A DNA stretch of 61,346 nt from Pseudomonas sp. NFIX28 (GTDB lineage Bacteria > Pseudomonadota > Gammaproteobacteria > Pseudomonadales > Pseudomonadaceae): positions 129,245 through 190,590 of the forward strand of contig NZ_FNPW01000015.1 in the NCBI RefSeq assembly GCF_900107395.1. Direction: 5' to 3'. Below are positions 28,354 to 37,591 of the stretch, piece by piece. The notes beneath the pieces were generated by a model, which was given only the letters and a program-made list of their open reading frames with translations, was not told the origin of the DNA and searched no databases. Position numbers and translations under genes: made by a program. The number at the start of each line of letters is the position of its first letter. The stretch's first letter is position 1.

Positions 28354-29694
28354 ATGCAAAGCAGTGGCGCGTTGCTATGGGTGTTGTTGGCCGCGATCGT
28401 GATGATCGTGGTGCTGATTGTCCGGTTCAGGGTGCATGCCTTCCTGGCGCTGATCGCCGCTTGCGGCCTGGTCGGGTTGGGCTCGGGGATGCCCTTGAAT
28501 GCCATGCTCGACTCGTTCCAGAAGGGCCTGGGCGACACCCTGGGGTTTCTTGCCGCGATCATCGGGCTGGGCAGCATCCTGGGCAAGATGCTCGAGGAAT
28601 CGGGGGGCGCCGAACGCATCGCCCGCACCCTGCTCGACACGCTGGGCGAGCGGCGCGCGTCCTGGGTGATGATGCTGGTGGGTTTCATCGCCGGCATTCC
28701 GGTGTTCTTCGAGGTCGGCTATATCCTGCTGATTCCGCTGGTGTACGTGGTGGCCAAGGCCACCCGGCTCAACCTGTTGCACCTCGGCGTGCCGCTGGCG
28801 GTGTCGCTGATGTGCGTGCACTGCATGCTGCCGCCGCATCCGGCGGCCATGGCCATCACCCACCTGCTGGGGGCCGACGTCGGCAAGGTAATCCTCTACG
28901 GCCTGATCGTCGGGCTGCCCACCGCCATCGTCGCCGGGCCGTTGTGGATCCCCCTGGTGGCGCGCAGCCAGGCCGAACCCTGGCAGGCGGCCTTCCTCGA
29001 GGAGCGCTGCGAGGCCCGGGGCGAGCGGGTGCTGCCGGGTTTCTGGCTGACGTTGCTGACCATCCTGCTGCCGCTGCTGCTGATGATCGGCAAGACCTTC
29101 GCCAGCACCCTGCCCGCCGGTTCGACGCTGTCCGCGCTGCTGTCGTTCTTCGGCAACCCGCTGGTGGCGCTGCTGATCGCCGTGGTGTTCGCCTACTGGT
29201 CCCTGGGCCTGCGCCGCGGCCTGCACATGCCGGACCTGCTGGGCCTCACGCAGAAAAGCCTGCCGCCGCTGGCCAGCATCCTGCTGATCATCGGTGCCGG
29301 CGGCGCCTTCAACGGCATCCTTATCGATAGTGGCGTGGGCAAGGTGCTGGCCGATTCCCTGACCCGGCTGGACATCAACCCGGTGGTGCTGGCCTGGCTG
29401 GTGGCGGGGCTGATGCATTTCGCGGTGGGCTCGGCGACCGTGGCCATGATGAGCGCCGCCGCCATCGTCCTGCCGACCCTGGGCGTGGACTCCGGCTACA
29501 GCAAGGAAATCATCGTGGTCGCCATCGGCGCCGGGGCCATCGGCTGGACCCACGTCACCGACTCGGCCTTCTGGGTGGTCAAGGAATACCTCGGCGTGTC
29601 GCTGGCCGATGCGCTCAAGACCTTTACCAGCGCCACGGTCCTGGCCTCGGCGGTGGCCTTGCTACTGACCCTGGCCCTCTCTCGTTTCGTTTAA
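28354..29694 (+). CDS. dsdX: D-serine transporter, GntP family
   Basis: The 446-residue integral membrane protein of the GntP (gluconate:H+ symporter) family has many hydrophobic helices and family segments such as GLGSILGKMLEESGGAERIARTLLDTLGE and HPAAMAITHLLGADVGKVILYGLIVGLP. DsdX of E. coli is a GntP-family D-serine importer, and here the gene is followed after 26 bases by a D-serine dehydratase gene, which makes D-serine the likely substrate rather than gluconate. The start at 28354 has GAGGG upstream. First gene of dsdX-dsdA-dsdC. Confidence 0.85.
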   Translation: MQSSGALLWVLLAAIVMIVVLIVRFRVHAFLALIAACGLVGLGSGMPLNAMLDSFQKGLGDTLGFLAAIIGLGSILGKMLEESGGAERIARTLLDTLGERRASWVMMLVGFIAGIPVFFEVGYILLIPLVYVVAKATRLNLLHLGVPLAVSLMCVHCMLPPHPAAMAITHLLGADVGKVILYGLIVGLPTAIVAGPLWIPLVARSQAEPWQAAFLEERCEARGERVLPGFWLTLLTILLPLLLMIGKTFASTLPAGSTLSALLSFFGNPLVALLIAVVFAYWSLGLRRGLHMPDLLGLTQKSLPPLASILLIIGAGGAFNGILIDSGVGKVLADSLTRLDINPVVLAWLVAGLMHFAVGSATVAMMSAAAIVLPTLGVDSGYSKEIIVVAIGAGAIGWTHVTDSAFWVVKEYLGVSLADALKTFTSATVLASAVALLLTLALSRFV

Positions 29695-29720
29695 ACACCT
29701 TTGTCACAGGAGTCTTTCCC

Positions 29721-31073
29721 ATGATCGCAGGCCAGCCACTCGCTACCTGGACCCATCGCTTCCCGCTGCTCGAAGAGCTGATGGCGTTGCGCGAAACCAC
29801 CTGGTTCACCCCCACCCGCGCGCCCCTGGCCGATGGCCTCAGCGATCTTGCGCTGAGCGCCGCCGATGTGGCCGACGCCAGTGCGCGCCTGGAACGTTTC
29901 GCCGCGTATTTCCGCGTGGCCTTCCCCGAGACGTTGGCCAGCCACGGCATTCTCGAGTCGCCGATCCAACCGCTGCCGGCCCTGCAGGCGGTGCTGGCCA
30001 GCCGTTACGGACAGGCGCTGCCCGGCGCGCTGTGGATCAAGCAGGACAGCCACCTGCCGATTTCCGGGTCGATCAAGGCCCGCGGCGGTATCTACGAGGT
30101 GCTCAAGCACGCCGAACGCCTGGCCCTGGAAGCCGGCCTGCTGCGCCTGGACCAGGACTACAGCGTGCTCGACTCGGCCGCGGCCCGGGCGTTCTTCAGC
30201 CACTACCGCATCGCCGTGGGCTCCACCGGCAACCTCGGGCTGTCGATCGGGCTGATGGGCGCCCGCCTGGGCTTCCAGGTCACGGTGCACATGTCCGCCG
30301 ACGCCCGCCAATGGAAGAAGGACAAGCTGCGCGCCCATGGCGTCAACGTCATGGAATACCAAAGCGACTACAGCGTCGCGGTGGCCGAGGGGCGCCAGCA
30401 GGCCAGCGGCGATCCGGCCTGCCATTTCGTCGATGACGAAAACTCCACCGACCTGTTCCTCGGCTATGCCGTGGCCGCCGAGCGCCTGGGCCGGCAACTG
30501 GCGCAGGCCGGGGTCCGGGTCGATGCCGAGCATCCGCTGTTCGTCTACCTGCCCTGCGGTGTCGGCGGTGGCCCCGGCGGCGTGGCGTTCGGCTTGAAGC
30601 TGGCGTTCGGCGACGCGGTTCACTGTATATTTGCCGAGCCCACCCATTCGCCGTGCATGCTGCTCGGGGTGCATACCGGGCTGCATGACGAGGTCTCGGT
30701 GCAGGACTTCGGCATCGACAACCTCACCGCCGCCGATGGCCTGGCCGTCGGCCGCGCCTCGGGCTTTGTCGGCCGCGCCATGCAGCGGTTGATCGAGGGT
30801 TACTACACAGTCAGCGACGACGAGCTGCATGCCCTGGTCTGGCTGATGGCCAAGCACCAACAGTTGCACCTGGAGCCCTCGGCGGTGGCTGGCGTCCCAG
30901 GCATCGCCCGGGTGCAGGCGCAGCGTGAGCAGTATCTGCAGCGCAGCGGCATGAGCGCCGCGGCCTACGCCCGGGCCACGCACCTGGTCTGGGCCACGGG
31001 CGGCAGCATGGTCCCGGACAGCGAGATGCAGGCTTACCTGGCGCAAGGCGCGCGGGTGCTGCAAGGCTCATAA
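29721..31073 (+). CDS. dsdA: D-serine ammonia-lyase (D-serine dehydratase)
   Basis: The 450-residue PLP enzyme converts D-serine to pyruvate and ammonia. It matches DsdA in length and motifs: PLP lysine Lys119 in HLPISGSIKARGGIYEVL, the substrate-side VGSTGNLGLSIGLMGA, and the phosphate-binding glycine loop CGVGGGPGGVAFGLK. An AGGAG site precedes the ATG. It allows growth on, and detoxification of, D-serine together with the transporter and regulator on either side. Confidence 0.96.
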   Translation: MIAGQPLATWTHRFPLLEELMALRETTWFTPTRAPLADGLSDLALSAADVADASARLERFAAYFRVAFPETLASHGILESPIQPLPALQAVLASRYGQALPGALWIKQDSHLPISGSIKARGGIYEVLKHAERLALEAGLLRLDQDYSVLDSAAARAFFSHYRIAVGSTGNLGLSIGLMGARLGFQVTVHMSADARQWKKDKLRAHGVNVMEYQSDYSVAVAEGRQQASGDPACHFVDDENSTDLFLGYAVAAERLGRQLAQAGVRVDAEHPLFVYLPCGVGGGPGGVAFGLKLAFGDAVHCIFAEPTHSPCMLLGVHTGLHDEVSVQDFGIDNLTAADGLAVGRASGFVGRAMQRLIEGYYTVSDDELHALVWLMAKHQQLHLEPSAVAGVPGIARVQAQREQYLQRSGMSAAAYARATHLVWATGGSMVPDSEMQAYLAQGARVLQGS

Positions 31074-31097
31074 CCGACCCACAGGAGAAGCGCCGGC

Positions 31098-32045
31098 TTG
31101 TACAACCTACCGCCCAGACTGGATGCCAAGCTCAACAGCAGCCAGTTCTCGAACCTGTTCACCTTCCAGGTCGCGGCCCGCCACCTGAGCTTCAGCAAGG
31201 CCGCCGATGAGCTGTGCCTGACCGCCAGCGCGGTCAGCCATCGCATCGCCCGGCTGGAGGCGGAATTGTCGATCCAGCTGTTCCAGCGGTTGACCCGACG
31301 GGTGCAGTTGACCGAGGCCGGCGAACGGATCTTCGCCATTCTCCAGCAGACCCTGGGCGACCTGTCCGAAGTCCTGGCCCAGCCGGTGGATGCCGACCTG
31401 GCCGGGCCGCTGACGCTGTACGCGCACCCGTCCATCGCCCATTCCTGGCTGGTGCCGCGCCTGGCCGAGTTCGGCCAGCGCTTTCCCGGGGTCAAGCTGG
31501 ATTTGCGCGTGGGCAACGACCGCATCGACTTTCGCAGCCGGCAGATCGACCTCGCGCTGTACTACGGCAATGGCGAGTTTCATGGGCTGGTGGCGCACAA
31601 GCTGATGCAGGAACGGGTCGCGCCGGTGTGCAGCGCGCAATACGCCGAGCGCCATGGATTGACCGGCGCAGTCGAACAATTGCAGCAGTGCACCCTGTTG
31701 CATGACTCGCTGGCCTGGGACCACGCCACCTTCGACTCCGAATGGGCGCTGTGGATGCGCCAGCACGGCGCTGGCCTGCCCATGCCCAAACGCGGGGTGA
31801 CCTTCGATCGCTCGGACCTTTGCGTCACCGCCGCCATCCACCATGCCGGCGTGGCGATCGGGCGCGAGCATCTGGTCAGCGAAGCCATCGGGCAAGGCCG
31901 GCTGGTGCTGCCGTTCACCGGGTTTACCCGCAGCGGCGAATACGATTACTACATCGTCCATCCGACCGTGGAAGCGCTGCCGCGCCGGGTCTGGGCCTGT
32001 ATTGCCTGGTTGCAGGAGTGTGCGGCGCAAACGCCGGGGGGCTGA
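31098..32045 (+). CDS. dsdC: LysR-family regulator of D-serine utilisation
   Basis: The 315-residue protein has an N-terminal LysR helix-turn-helix (FQVAARHLSFSKAADELCLTASAVSHRIARLEAEL) preceded by about 20 extra residues, and an effector domain with the GcvA/DsdC-like pattern VKLDLRVGNDRIDFRSRQIDLALYYGNG. It starts with TTG at 31098, supported by AGGAG ten bases upstream; no ATG lies in a plausible place. DsdC activates dsdXA with D-serine in E. coli, where it is transcribed divergently. Here it follows dsdA on the same strand with a 24-base gap, so it would be autoregulated with the operon. Confidence 0.9.
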   Translation: MYNLPPRLDAKLNSSQFSNLFTFQVAARHLSFSKAADELCLTASAVSHRIARLEAELSIQLFQRLTRRVQLTEAGERIFAILQQTLGDLSEVLAQPVDADLAGPLTLYAHPSIAHSWLVPRLAEFGQRFPGVKLDLRVGNDRIDFRSRQIDLALYYGNGEFHGLVAHKLMQERVAPVCSAQYAERHGLTGAVEQLQQCTLLHDSLAWDHATFDSEWALWMRQHGAGLPMPKRGVTFDRSDLCVTAAIHHAGVAIGREHLVSEAIGQGRLVLPFTGFTRSGEYDYYIVHPTVEALPRRVWACIAWLQECAAQTPGG

Positions 32046-32076
32046 ATGCCGGCGCGCAGTGGCCGGCGGGGGGAGA

Positions 32077-32271
32077 TCAGCGGCTGGCGGCAGCGCCCTT
32101 CTTGCGCAACGCCTTGAGGCGCTGGCTGGCCCGTTGCACCGCGGCCATTTTTTCCGGGCGCTTCATGCGCTTCCATTGGCGGATGTCGTCCTTGCTGCGC
32201 CCGCAACTCAGGCACAGGTCGCCGCTCAACTGGTAAACGGCGATGCAGGGGTTGTCGATTTCCTTGGCCAT
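32077..32271 (-). CDS. DUF1289 domain protein
   Basis: The 64-residue protein has the family signature: Cys9, Cys20 and Cys23 in NPCIAVYQLSGDLCLSCGR followed by DDIRQWKRMKRPEKMAAV. The three or four cysteines suggest metal binding. Function is unknown in the family. It is downstream of the PCu(A)C and SCO genes on the same strand with a 41-base gap, so it may be co-transcribed with the copper genes; this is common placement only by inference. Confidence 0.9.
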   Translation of the reverse strand: MAKEIDNPCIAVYQLSGDLCLSCGRSKDDIRQWKRMKRPEKMAAVQRASQRLKALRKKGAAASR

Positions 32272-32312
32272 GCGTCAGCCCGGCCGCCGGTCATCGGCGC
32301 TGCCACGCACCA

Positions 32313-32804
32313 TCAATGGTGCATCTTGCTGTGGTCAGGCATGTTCAGCGCGCGGGCCTGGGCCTCGACCTTGACCGACTCTTTCTCGCCCTTGGCGTTT
32401 TCCACCACCAGGGTCAGCGGCACCTTGTCGCCTTCCTTCACCTGGGCGACCAGGTCGATCAGCATCACATGGTAGCCATGAGAGTCCAGGGCGACGGCCT
32501 TGCCGGCCGGCAACGCGACGGCGTCCACCGGGCGCATGCTCATCACATCGTTGTGCATGCTCGACTGGTGAATCTGCACGATCTTCGCCACCGGCGACTC
32601 GACGCTGAGCAGCTTGCTGTCGTCGCTGGCGGTCAGGGTCATGAAGGCCCCGGTCGCTTGCTGCCCGGCGACGGTGGCGCGCACCCAGGCGTCGTCGACC
32701 TGGACCTGGGCCGCGGCCTGGCCTGCCAGGCCCAGCAGGGACAGGCCGATCAGGATGCGTTTGGCGCGTTGGCCGATAGCGGTTTGGTTCAGGGCCGGGT
32801 TCAT
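32313..32804 (-). CDS. periplasmic copper chaperone PCu(A)C
   Basis: The 163-residue protein has a signal peptide (ILIGLSLLGLAGQAAAQ) and the complete copper motif H-X10-M-X21-H-X-M: His79, Met90, His112 and Met114. A histidine/methionine-rich tail (MPDHSKMHH) adds possible ligands. It delivers Cu(I) to the CuA/CuB sites of cytochrome oxidase, together with SCO. Its ATG overlaps the SCO stop codon (TGATG) with GGAGG upstream, so the two are translationally coupled. Confidence 0.94.
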   Translation of the reverse strand: MNPALNQTAIGQRAKRILIGLSLLGLAGQAAAQVQVDDAWVRATVAGQQATGAFMTLTASDDSKLLSVESPVAKIVQIHQSSMHNDVMSMRPVDAVALPAGKAVALDSHGYHVMLIDLVAQVKEGDKVPLTLVVENAKGEKESVKVEAQARALNMPDHSKMHH

Positions 32805-33409
32805 CAGCAGACCTCCATGACGGTCAAAAGATCTTCCGTGCACTCTTGTGCAGAAAGCGATTGGGACAACCCCAGGCGCAGCGTGCCCCGGGAGTCGTAG
32901 ACAAAACTGGTGGCGGTGTGGGACAGGGTGTAGGTCGAGCCGCTCGGGATCTTCTCGTAGAACACGTCGAATTCCTTGGCCGTGGCCGCGGTTTCCTCCA
33001 GCGTGCCGTACAGCGCGACGAACGACGGGTCGAAGGCCTTGACGTAGGCGTCCAGCACCTGCGGGGTATCCCGCTCAGGGTCCAGGGTGATGAAGATCAC
33101 CTGCAGGCGATCGCCGTCGCGGCCCATCAGTTTCTTGGCTTGCGCCGCGCGCGCCAGCGTCGTGGGGCAGATCGCCGGGCACTGGGTGAAGCCGAAGAAC
33201 ACCATCGGCATCAGCCCGCGAAAACTCGACAGCGTCCTGACATTGCCCTCGGTGTCCTTCAGCTTGAAGGTTCGCCCGAGGATCTTGTCGCTCAAGTCCT
33301 TGCCGTATTTGTACGACAGCTGGCCACGGGTATCGCAACCGGCCAGCAGGCCGAGGCCCAACACCCCCATGCCTGCAATCACCTCGCGGCGACTCAACAA
33401 CACACTCAT
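32804..33409 (-). CDS. SCO family copper-delivery lipoprotein
   Basis: The 201-residue thioredoxin-fold protein has the copper motif CPAIC (Cys77, Cys81) and the distal His164 (SHTATSF). A lipobox LLAGC (Cys25) marks it as membrane-anchored in the periplasm, while the preceding RRE is not a full Tat motif. SCO proteins reduce and metallate the CuA site of cytochrome c oxidase. It is upstream of and coupled to PCu(A)C. Two more cysteines near the C-terminus (QECTEDLLTVMEVC) are unusual and could form a disulfide. Confidence 0.94.
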   Translation of the reverse strand: MSVLLSRREVIAGMGVLGLGLLAGCDTRGQLSYKYGKDLSDKILGRTFKLKDTEGNVRTLSSFRGLMPMVFFGFTQCPAICPTTLARAAQAKKLMGRDGDRLQVIFITLDPERDTPQVLDAYVKAFDPSFVALYGTLEETAATAKEFDVFYEKIPSGSTYTLSHTATSFVYDSRGTLRLGLSQSLSAQECTEDLLTVMEVC

Positions 33410-33640
33410 TCGTTACCGCCCTTTTGAGGAGTCCGAAAGTCCAGACGATCGCGCCAGGCGGATCATCCGTAAAAGCGGCGCATGGTAGCAAAATGAGGCG
33501 GCCCGGTTCCTGCCAAATGGATGACAGGTTGTGTGCAACCTTGGTCGGGTGCGGCGTTTCGCCGCTATTGCCTGCGGTATTCAGCGCCGTTGCGGGTTCA
33601 GCCGCGCCAGGCGTTGCTGCCAGTTGCCGCCGTTGATGCA

Positions 33641-33952
33641 CTAGCATTGCTCTTCGCTGTCGTACTGCACATGGGGCGCCAGCGGCTGCAGCTCCAGGCC
33701 GGCTTCGCCCAGGGCGATGGCCGTGAGTTCGAGCATGCGCTCGCCCAGGCCGCGGGCCAGGGCCTGGGCCTTGCTGGCCTGGGTGTCGAAAACCCACACC
33801 ACCTTGAGGCTGGCGGGAAACGCCGCGTCATCGGCGACGTGGGTCAGCCAGGAAAAGCCGACGATTTCCGCCTTGGCGGTTTCGCAGGCGTCGGTGAGGC
33901 TGGCGACCAGGTGCCGCTCGATGCGGGCCTGCTCGCGTTTGCTTGACGGCAT
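33641..33952 (-). CDS. conserved hypothetical protein, 103 residues
   Basis: The frame from 33952 (MPSSKREQARIERHLVASLT) is preceded by GGAGAT-type sequence. It is cytoplasmic, acidic in its C-terminus and ends EEQC. Residues 20-60 (ACETAKAEIVGFSWLTHVAD, ASLKVVWVFDTQ) look like an ordered alpha/beta domain. I do not recognise a family. It is separated by 231 bases from SCO and is divergent from the SulP gene at 34137. Confidence 0.7.
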   Translation of the reverse strand: MPSSKREQARIERHLVASLTDACETAKAEIVGFSWLTHVADDAAFPASLKVVWVFDTQASKAQALARGLGERMLELTAIALGEAGLELQPLAPHVQYDSEEQC

Positions 33953-34136
33953 GGGATCTCCTTGCGCGCCCGGGGCCATTGTCGGGCTGGGCTGGTATGG
34001 CTGCGCAGTCTTGCCGCCGGCGTGGGCCAACACAAGCCCCATGGGTGGCTGGCGCGCAGGTAATTCCGTAACATTCGCGGTCTTTTCGACCCTCCTCCGC
34101 AACCCCGGCCGCTTGGCCGCCGTCTCTAGGTAAACC

Positions 34137-35582
34137 ATGAAACCCGCTCGCCTTCGCGCCGACGTCCTGGCCGGACTCACCACCTCTTTCGCGCTGGTGC
34201 CCGAGTGCATCGCCTTCGCCCTGGTGGCCCATCTCAACCCGCTGATGGGCCTGTACGGGGCCTTTATCATCTGCACCCTGACCGCCCTGTTCGGCGGCCG
34301 CCCGGGGATGATTTCCGGCGCCGCCGGGTCGATGGCGGTGGTGATCGTCGCGCTGGTGGTGCAGCACGGCGTGCAATACCTGCTGGCCACGGTGCTGCTG
34401 GGCGGGCTGATCATGATCGCCTTCGGCCTGCTGCGCCTGGGCAAGCTGGTGCGGATCGTGCCGTACCCGGTGATGCTCGGCTTCGTCAACGGCCTGGCGA
34501 TCATCATTGCCCTGGCCCAGCTGGAGCATTTCAAGGCCGACGAAAGCTGGCTCAGCGGCACCGCCCTGTGGCTGATGCTCGGGCTGGTGGCGCTGACCAT
34601 GGCCATCGTCTACCTGCTGCCGCGCCTGAGCCGCGCGGTGCCGCCGGCGCTGGTGGCGATTCTCGGCGTCGGCCTGTTGGTCTACCTGCTGGGCCTGCCG
34701 ACCCGCACCCTGGGCGACATGGCGCATATCGCCGGCGGCCTGCCGCGCCTGGTGCTGCCGGACATTGCGTGGAACCTGGAAACCCTCGGCATCATCGCCC
34801 CCTACGCCTTCCTGATGGCCATGGTCGGCCTGCTGGAAACCCTGCTGACCCTCAACCTCACCGATGAAATCACCGAGAGCCGCAGCTTCCCGGACCGCGA
34901 GTGCGTGGCCCTGGGCGCAGCCAATATCGCCTCGGGCCTGTTCGGCGGCATGGGCGGTTGCGCAATGATCGGCCAGACCGTGATCAACCTCAGCTCCGGT
35001 GGCCGTGGCCGCCTGTCCGGGGCGGTTGCCGGGATGATGATCCTGCTGTTCGTGCTGTTCCTCTCGCCCTTGATCGAGCGCATTCCGCTGGCGGCGCTGG
35101 TGGGCGTGATGTTCGTGGTGTCCCAGCAGACCTTCGCCTGGGGCTCGCTGCGGGTGCTGCACAAAGTGCCGCTGAACGACATGCTGGTGATCATCGCGGT
35201 GACCCTGATCACGGTATTCACCGACCTCGCCACCGCGGTGCTGTGCGGCATCGTCATCGCCGCCCTGAACTTCGCCTGGCAGCATTCGCGCGAGCTGTAT
35301 GCCGACAGCCATGAAGAAGCCGACGGCAGCAAGCTGTACCGGGTCCACGGCACCCTGTTCTTCGCCTCGACCACGCCCTTTCTCAACCACTTCGACCCGG
35401 CGGGCGACCCGGCCCAGGTGACCCTCGACTGCCGCCACCTGAGCTTTGTCGACTACTCGGCCATCGCCGCCCTGAAAACCCTGCGCGAACGCTACAGCAA
35501 GGCCGGCAAGCACCTGCGGGTGACGCACCTGTCCGAGCGCTGCAAGCAGTTGCTCAAACGCGCGGGCATCCAGCACGGCTGA
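34137..35582 (+). CDS. SulP-family anion transporter with STAS domain
   Basis: The 481-residue protein has the SulP membrane domain with the N-terminal motif LVPECIAFALVAHLNPLMGLYGAF, several helices up to about residue 385, and a C-terminal cytoplasmic STAS domain (VHGTLFFASTTPFLNHFDPA, VTLDCRHLSFVDYSAIAAL). Bacterial SulP proteins carry sulfate, bicarbonate or dicarboxylates; the sequence does not decide among these. At 481 residues it belongs to the shorter class. A terminator follows at 35646-35670. Confidence 0.92.
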   Translation: MKPARLRADVLAGLTTSFALVPECIAFALVAHLNPLMGLYGAFIICTLTALFGGRPGMISGAAGSMAVVIVALVVQHGVQYLLATVLLGGLIMIAFGLLRLGKLVRIVPYPVMLGFVNGLAIIIALAQLEHFKADESWLSGTALWLMLGLVALTMAIVYLLPRLSRAVPPALVAILGVGLLVYLLGLPTRTLGDMAHIAGGLPRLVLPDIAWNLETLGIIAPYAFLMAMVGLLETLLTLNLTDEITESRSFPDRECVALGAANIASGLFGGMGGCAMIGQTVINLSSGGRGRLSGAVAGMMILLFVLFLSPLIERIPLAALVGVMFVVSQQTFAWGSLRVLHKVPLNDMLVIIAVTLITVFTDLATAVLCGIVIAALNFAWQHSRELYADSHEEADGSKLYRVHGTLFFASTTPFLNHFDPAGDPAQVTLDCRHLSFVDYSAIAALKTLRERYSKAGKHLRVTHLSERCKQLLKRAGIQHG

Positions 35583-35925
35583 GGTCCGCCACGCAGCGCC
35601 TGTCCGAGCATTACCCCCCGGCCCGGCAAACACCCTGAAAAACCCAAGGCGAGCCACGGCTCGCCTTTTTCATCGGCCGGAAGCAGCCGGTTCCGGCCAA
35701 AAATGCGACATCATTGTGATATCATCACTCGCCTTTCCGGCCAGGGCCCGTGTGACCCCGCCATAGCAAAACTCCCCAAAAAGAAGGCGCCACGACGCGC
35801 CTCCCGCCTGCCTTGCCTGCAAGAACCGACGACGCCCCGGGAGCTTTCCGAGCGTGCGCCGCTTTGCCGCGAACCTGCCGGATGCCGCGCAGGTTGTGCC
35901 TTTTGCCGTCACAAGGAACACAGTC
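35583..35925. other. intergenic gap with one terminator
   Basis: About 340 bases between the SulP gene and the chemoreceptor gene. It holds the terminator at 35646-35670 and presumably the chemoreceptor promoter after it. GTGATATCATCAC at about 35717 is nearly palindromic, but no regulator can be assigned. No gene is supported. Confidence 0.5.
35646..35670 (+). terminator. rho-independent terminator after the SulP gene
   Basis: Stem AAGGCGAGC/GCTCGCCTT with a four-base loop followed by TTT, 64 bases after the SulP stop codon. Confidence 0.9.
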
Positions 35926-37554
35926 ATGCTTTTACGATCGATGAACATTTCCCGCCGTGCAGGCCTCAGTTTTGCCCTGATTGCGCTGCTCGCGGTTGCC
36001 CTCGGGGCGTTCTCGCTGCTGGAAATGCGCCGCATGAACGAGCAGTCGCTCGAAGTCGACAAGAACTGGCTGCCGTCGATCGTCGCGGCCAACGCCGTGG
36101 CTCTGACCAGCACCCAGATCCGCACCCTGACCCTGCGCCTGCTGGTGGTCCGTGACAGCAACGATGTAGCCGAACTGTTGCCCCGGGTCGTGCAGCTCGA
36201 CGAACAACTGTCGGCGCAACAGAAGGTCTACGAAACGCTGATCAGCGACCCCGCGGAAAAAGCCGCCTACGAGCGTTTTGTCCGGGTCAGGGCGTTGTAC
36301 CTGCAAGACCAGCAGCGGGTCCTGGAGCTGATACGCGAAGGCCGCAAGGCCGAGGCCGTGGCCATTGTCGACGGCGGGCCGTTCCTGGCCAATGCCGACG
36401 CCATGCTCAAGGAGCTGCTGGCCGTGGTCGAGATCAACACCCATGGCGGCGAAGCCGCGGCCACGCGCAGCAACGAGGTGTTCCACAGCGCTGTCGGGCT
36501 GGTGCTGGCGATCCTGGCACTGGTGCTGGCGCTGACCGTGGGCCTGGCCATCGTGCTCACTCGCAGCATCGTGCGGCCGCTGGGCCAGGCCGTGGCAGTC
36601 GCCGAAACCATCGCCAGCGGCGACCTGTGCCACGCCATCAGCGTGACCGGCAACGATGAGCCGGCGCGCCTGCTGCACGCCCTGCAACGCATGCAGAACA
36701 GCCTGCGCGGCACCCTGCAGAAAATTGCCGACTCTTCCAGCCAGCTGGCTTCGGCCGCCGAGGAGCTGCATGCGGTGACCGAGGATTCCAGCAAGACCCT
36801 GCACCAGCAGAGCAACGAGCTGGAACAGGCCGCCACCGCGGTCAACCAGATGACCGCGGCGGTGGAAGAAGTGGCGCGCAACGCCGTCAGCACCTCCGAG
36901 GCCTCGCGGGAAACCGACGCCACCGCCCACCACGGCCGCCAGCAAGTGCAACACACCGTCGACTCCATCGGCGACCTGGCCGGCGAGGTGACCCGCACCT
37001 GCGAGCAGGTCGAGCACCTGGCGGTGGACGTGCGCAATATCGGCCAGGTCCTGGAGGTGATTCGCGCGATCGCCGAGCAGACCAACCTGCTGGCGCTCAA
37101 CGCGGCCATCGAGGCCGCCCGGGCCGGTGACGCCGGGCGCGGTTTCGCCGTGGTCGCCGACGAGGTGCGGGCTCTCGCCCACCGCACCCAGCAGTCGACC
37201 CAGGAAATCGAAAGCATGATCAACACCATCGAAGAAGGCACCGAAGGCGCGGTCAGCGCCATGCGCCACAGCAACGAACGCGCCCACCTGACCCTGGAAG
37301 CCGCCCGCGCCTCGGGCCTGGCCCTGGACCAGATCACCCAGGCCATCACCTCGATCAACGAACGCAACCTGGTGATCGCCAGCGCCAGCGAAGAGCAGGC
37401 CCAGGTCGCCCGCGAAGTCGACCGCAACCTGGTGAACATTCGCGACCTGGCCACCCAGACCTCGGCCGGAGCCAACCAGAGCAACGCCGCCAGCCAGGAC
37501 CTGTCGCGCCTGGCGGTGGAACTCAACGGCCTGGTGACCCAGTTCAAGGTCTGA
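35926..37554 (+). CDS. methyl-accepting chemotaxis protein (4HB sensor)
   Basis: The 542-residue chemoreceptor has TM1 (about 12-32), a periplasmic four-helix-bundle domain (about 35-188), TM2 (190-212), HAMP (about 213-268) and a long cytoplasmic signalling coiled coil with the invariant tip IAEQTNLLALNAAIEAARAG and RGFAVVADEVR. AAGGAA precedes the ATG at 35926, which favours it over the later ATG at 35941. There is no C-terminal CheR/CheB-binding pentapeptide. The ligand is not identifiable from the small 4HB domain. Confidence 0.95.
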   Translation: MLLRSMNISRRAGLSFALIALLAVALGAFSLLEMRRMNEQSLEVDKNWLPSIVAANAVALTSTQIRTLTLRLLVVRDSNDVAELLPRVVQLDEQLSAQQKVYETLISDPAEKAAYERFVRVRALYLQDQQRVLELIREGRKAEAVAIVDGGPFLANADAMLKELLAVVEINTHGGEAAATRSNEVFHSAVGLVLAILALVLALTVGLAIVLTRSIVRPLGQAVAVAETIASGDLCHAISVTGNDEPARLLHALQRMQNSLRGTLQKIADSSSQLASAAEELHAVTEDSSKTLHQQSNELEQAATAVNQMTAAVEEVARNAVSTSEASRETDATAHHGRQQVQHTVDSIGDLAGEVTRTCEQVEHLAVDVRNIGQVLEVIRAIAEQTNLLALNAAIEAARAGDAGRGFAVVADEVRALAHRTQQSTQEIESMINTIEEGTEGAVSAMRHSNERAHLTLEAARASGLALDQITQAITSINERNLVIASASEEQAQVAREVDRNLVNIRDLATQTSAGANQSNAASQDLSRLAVELNGLVTQFKV

Positions 37555-37591
37555 CGGCCAACGGGCTCCCGCGCCGTGTCGCGCGGGGCCT

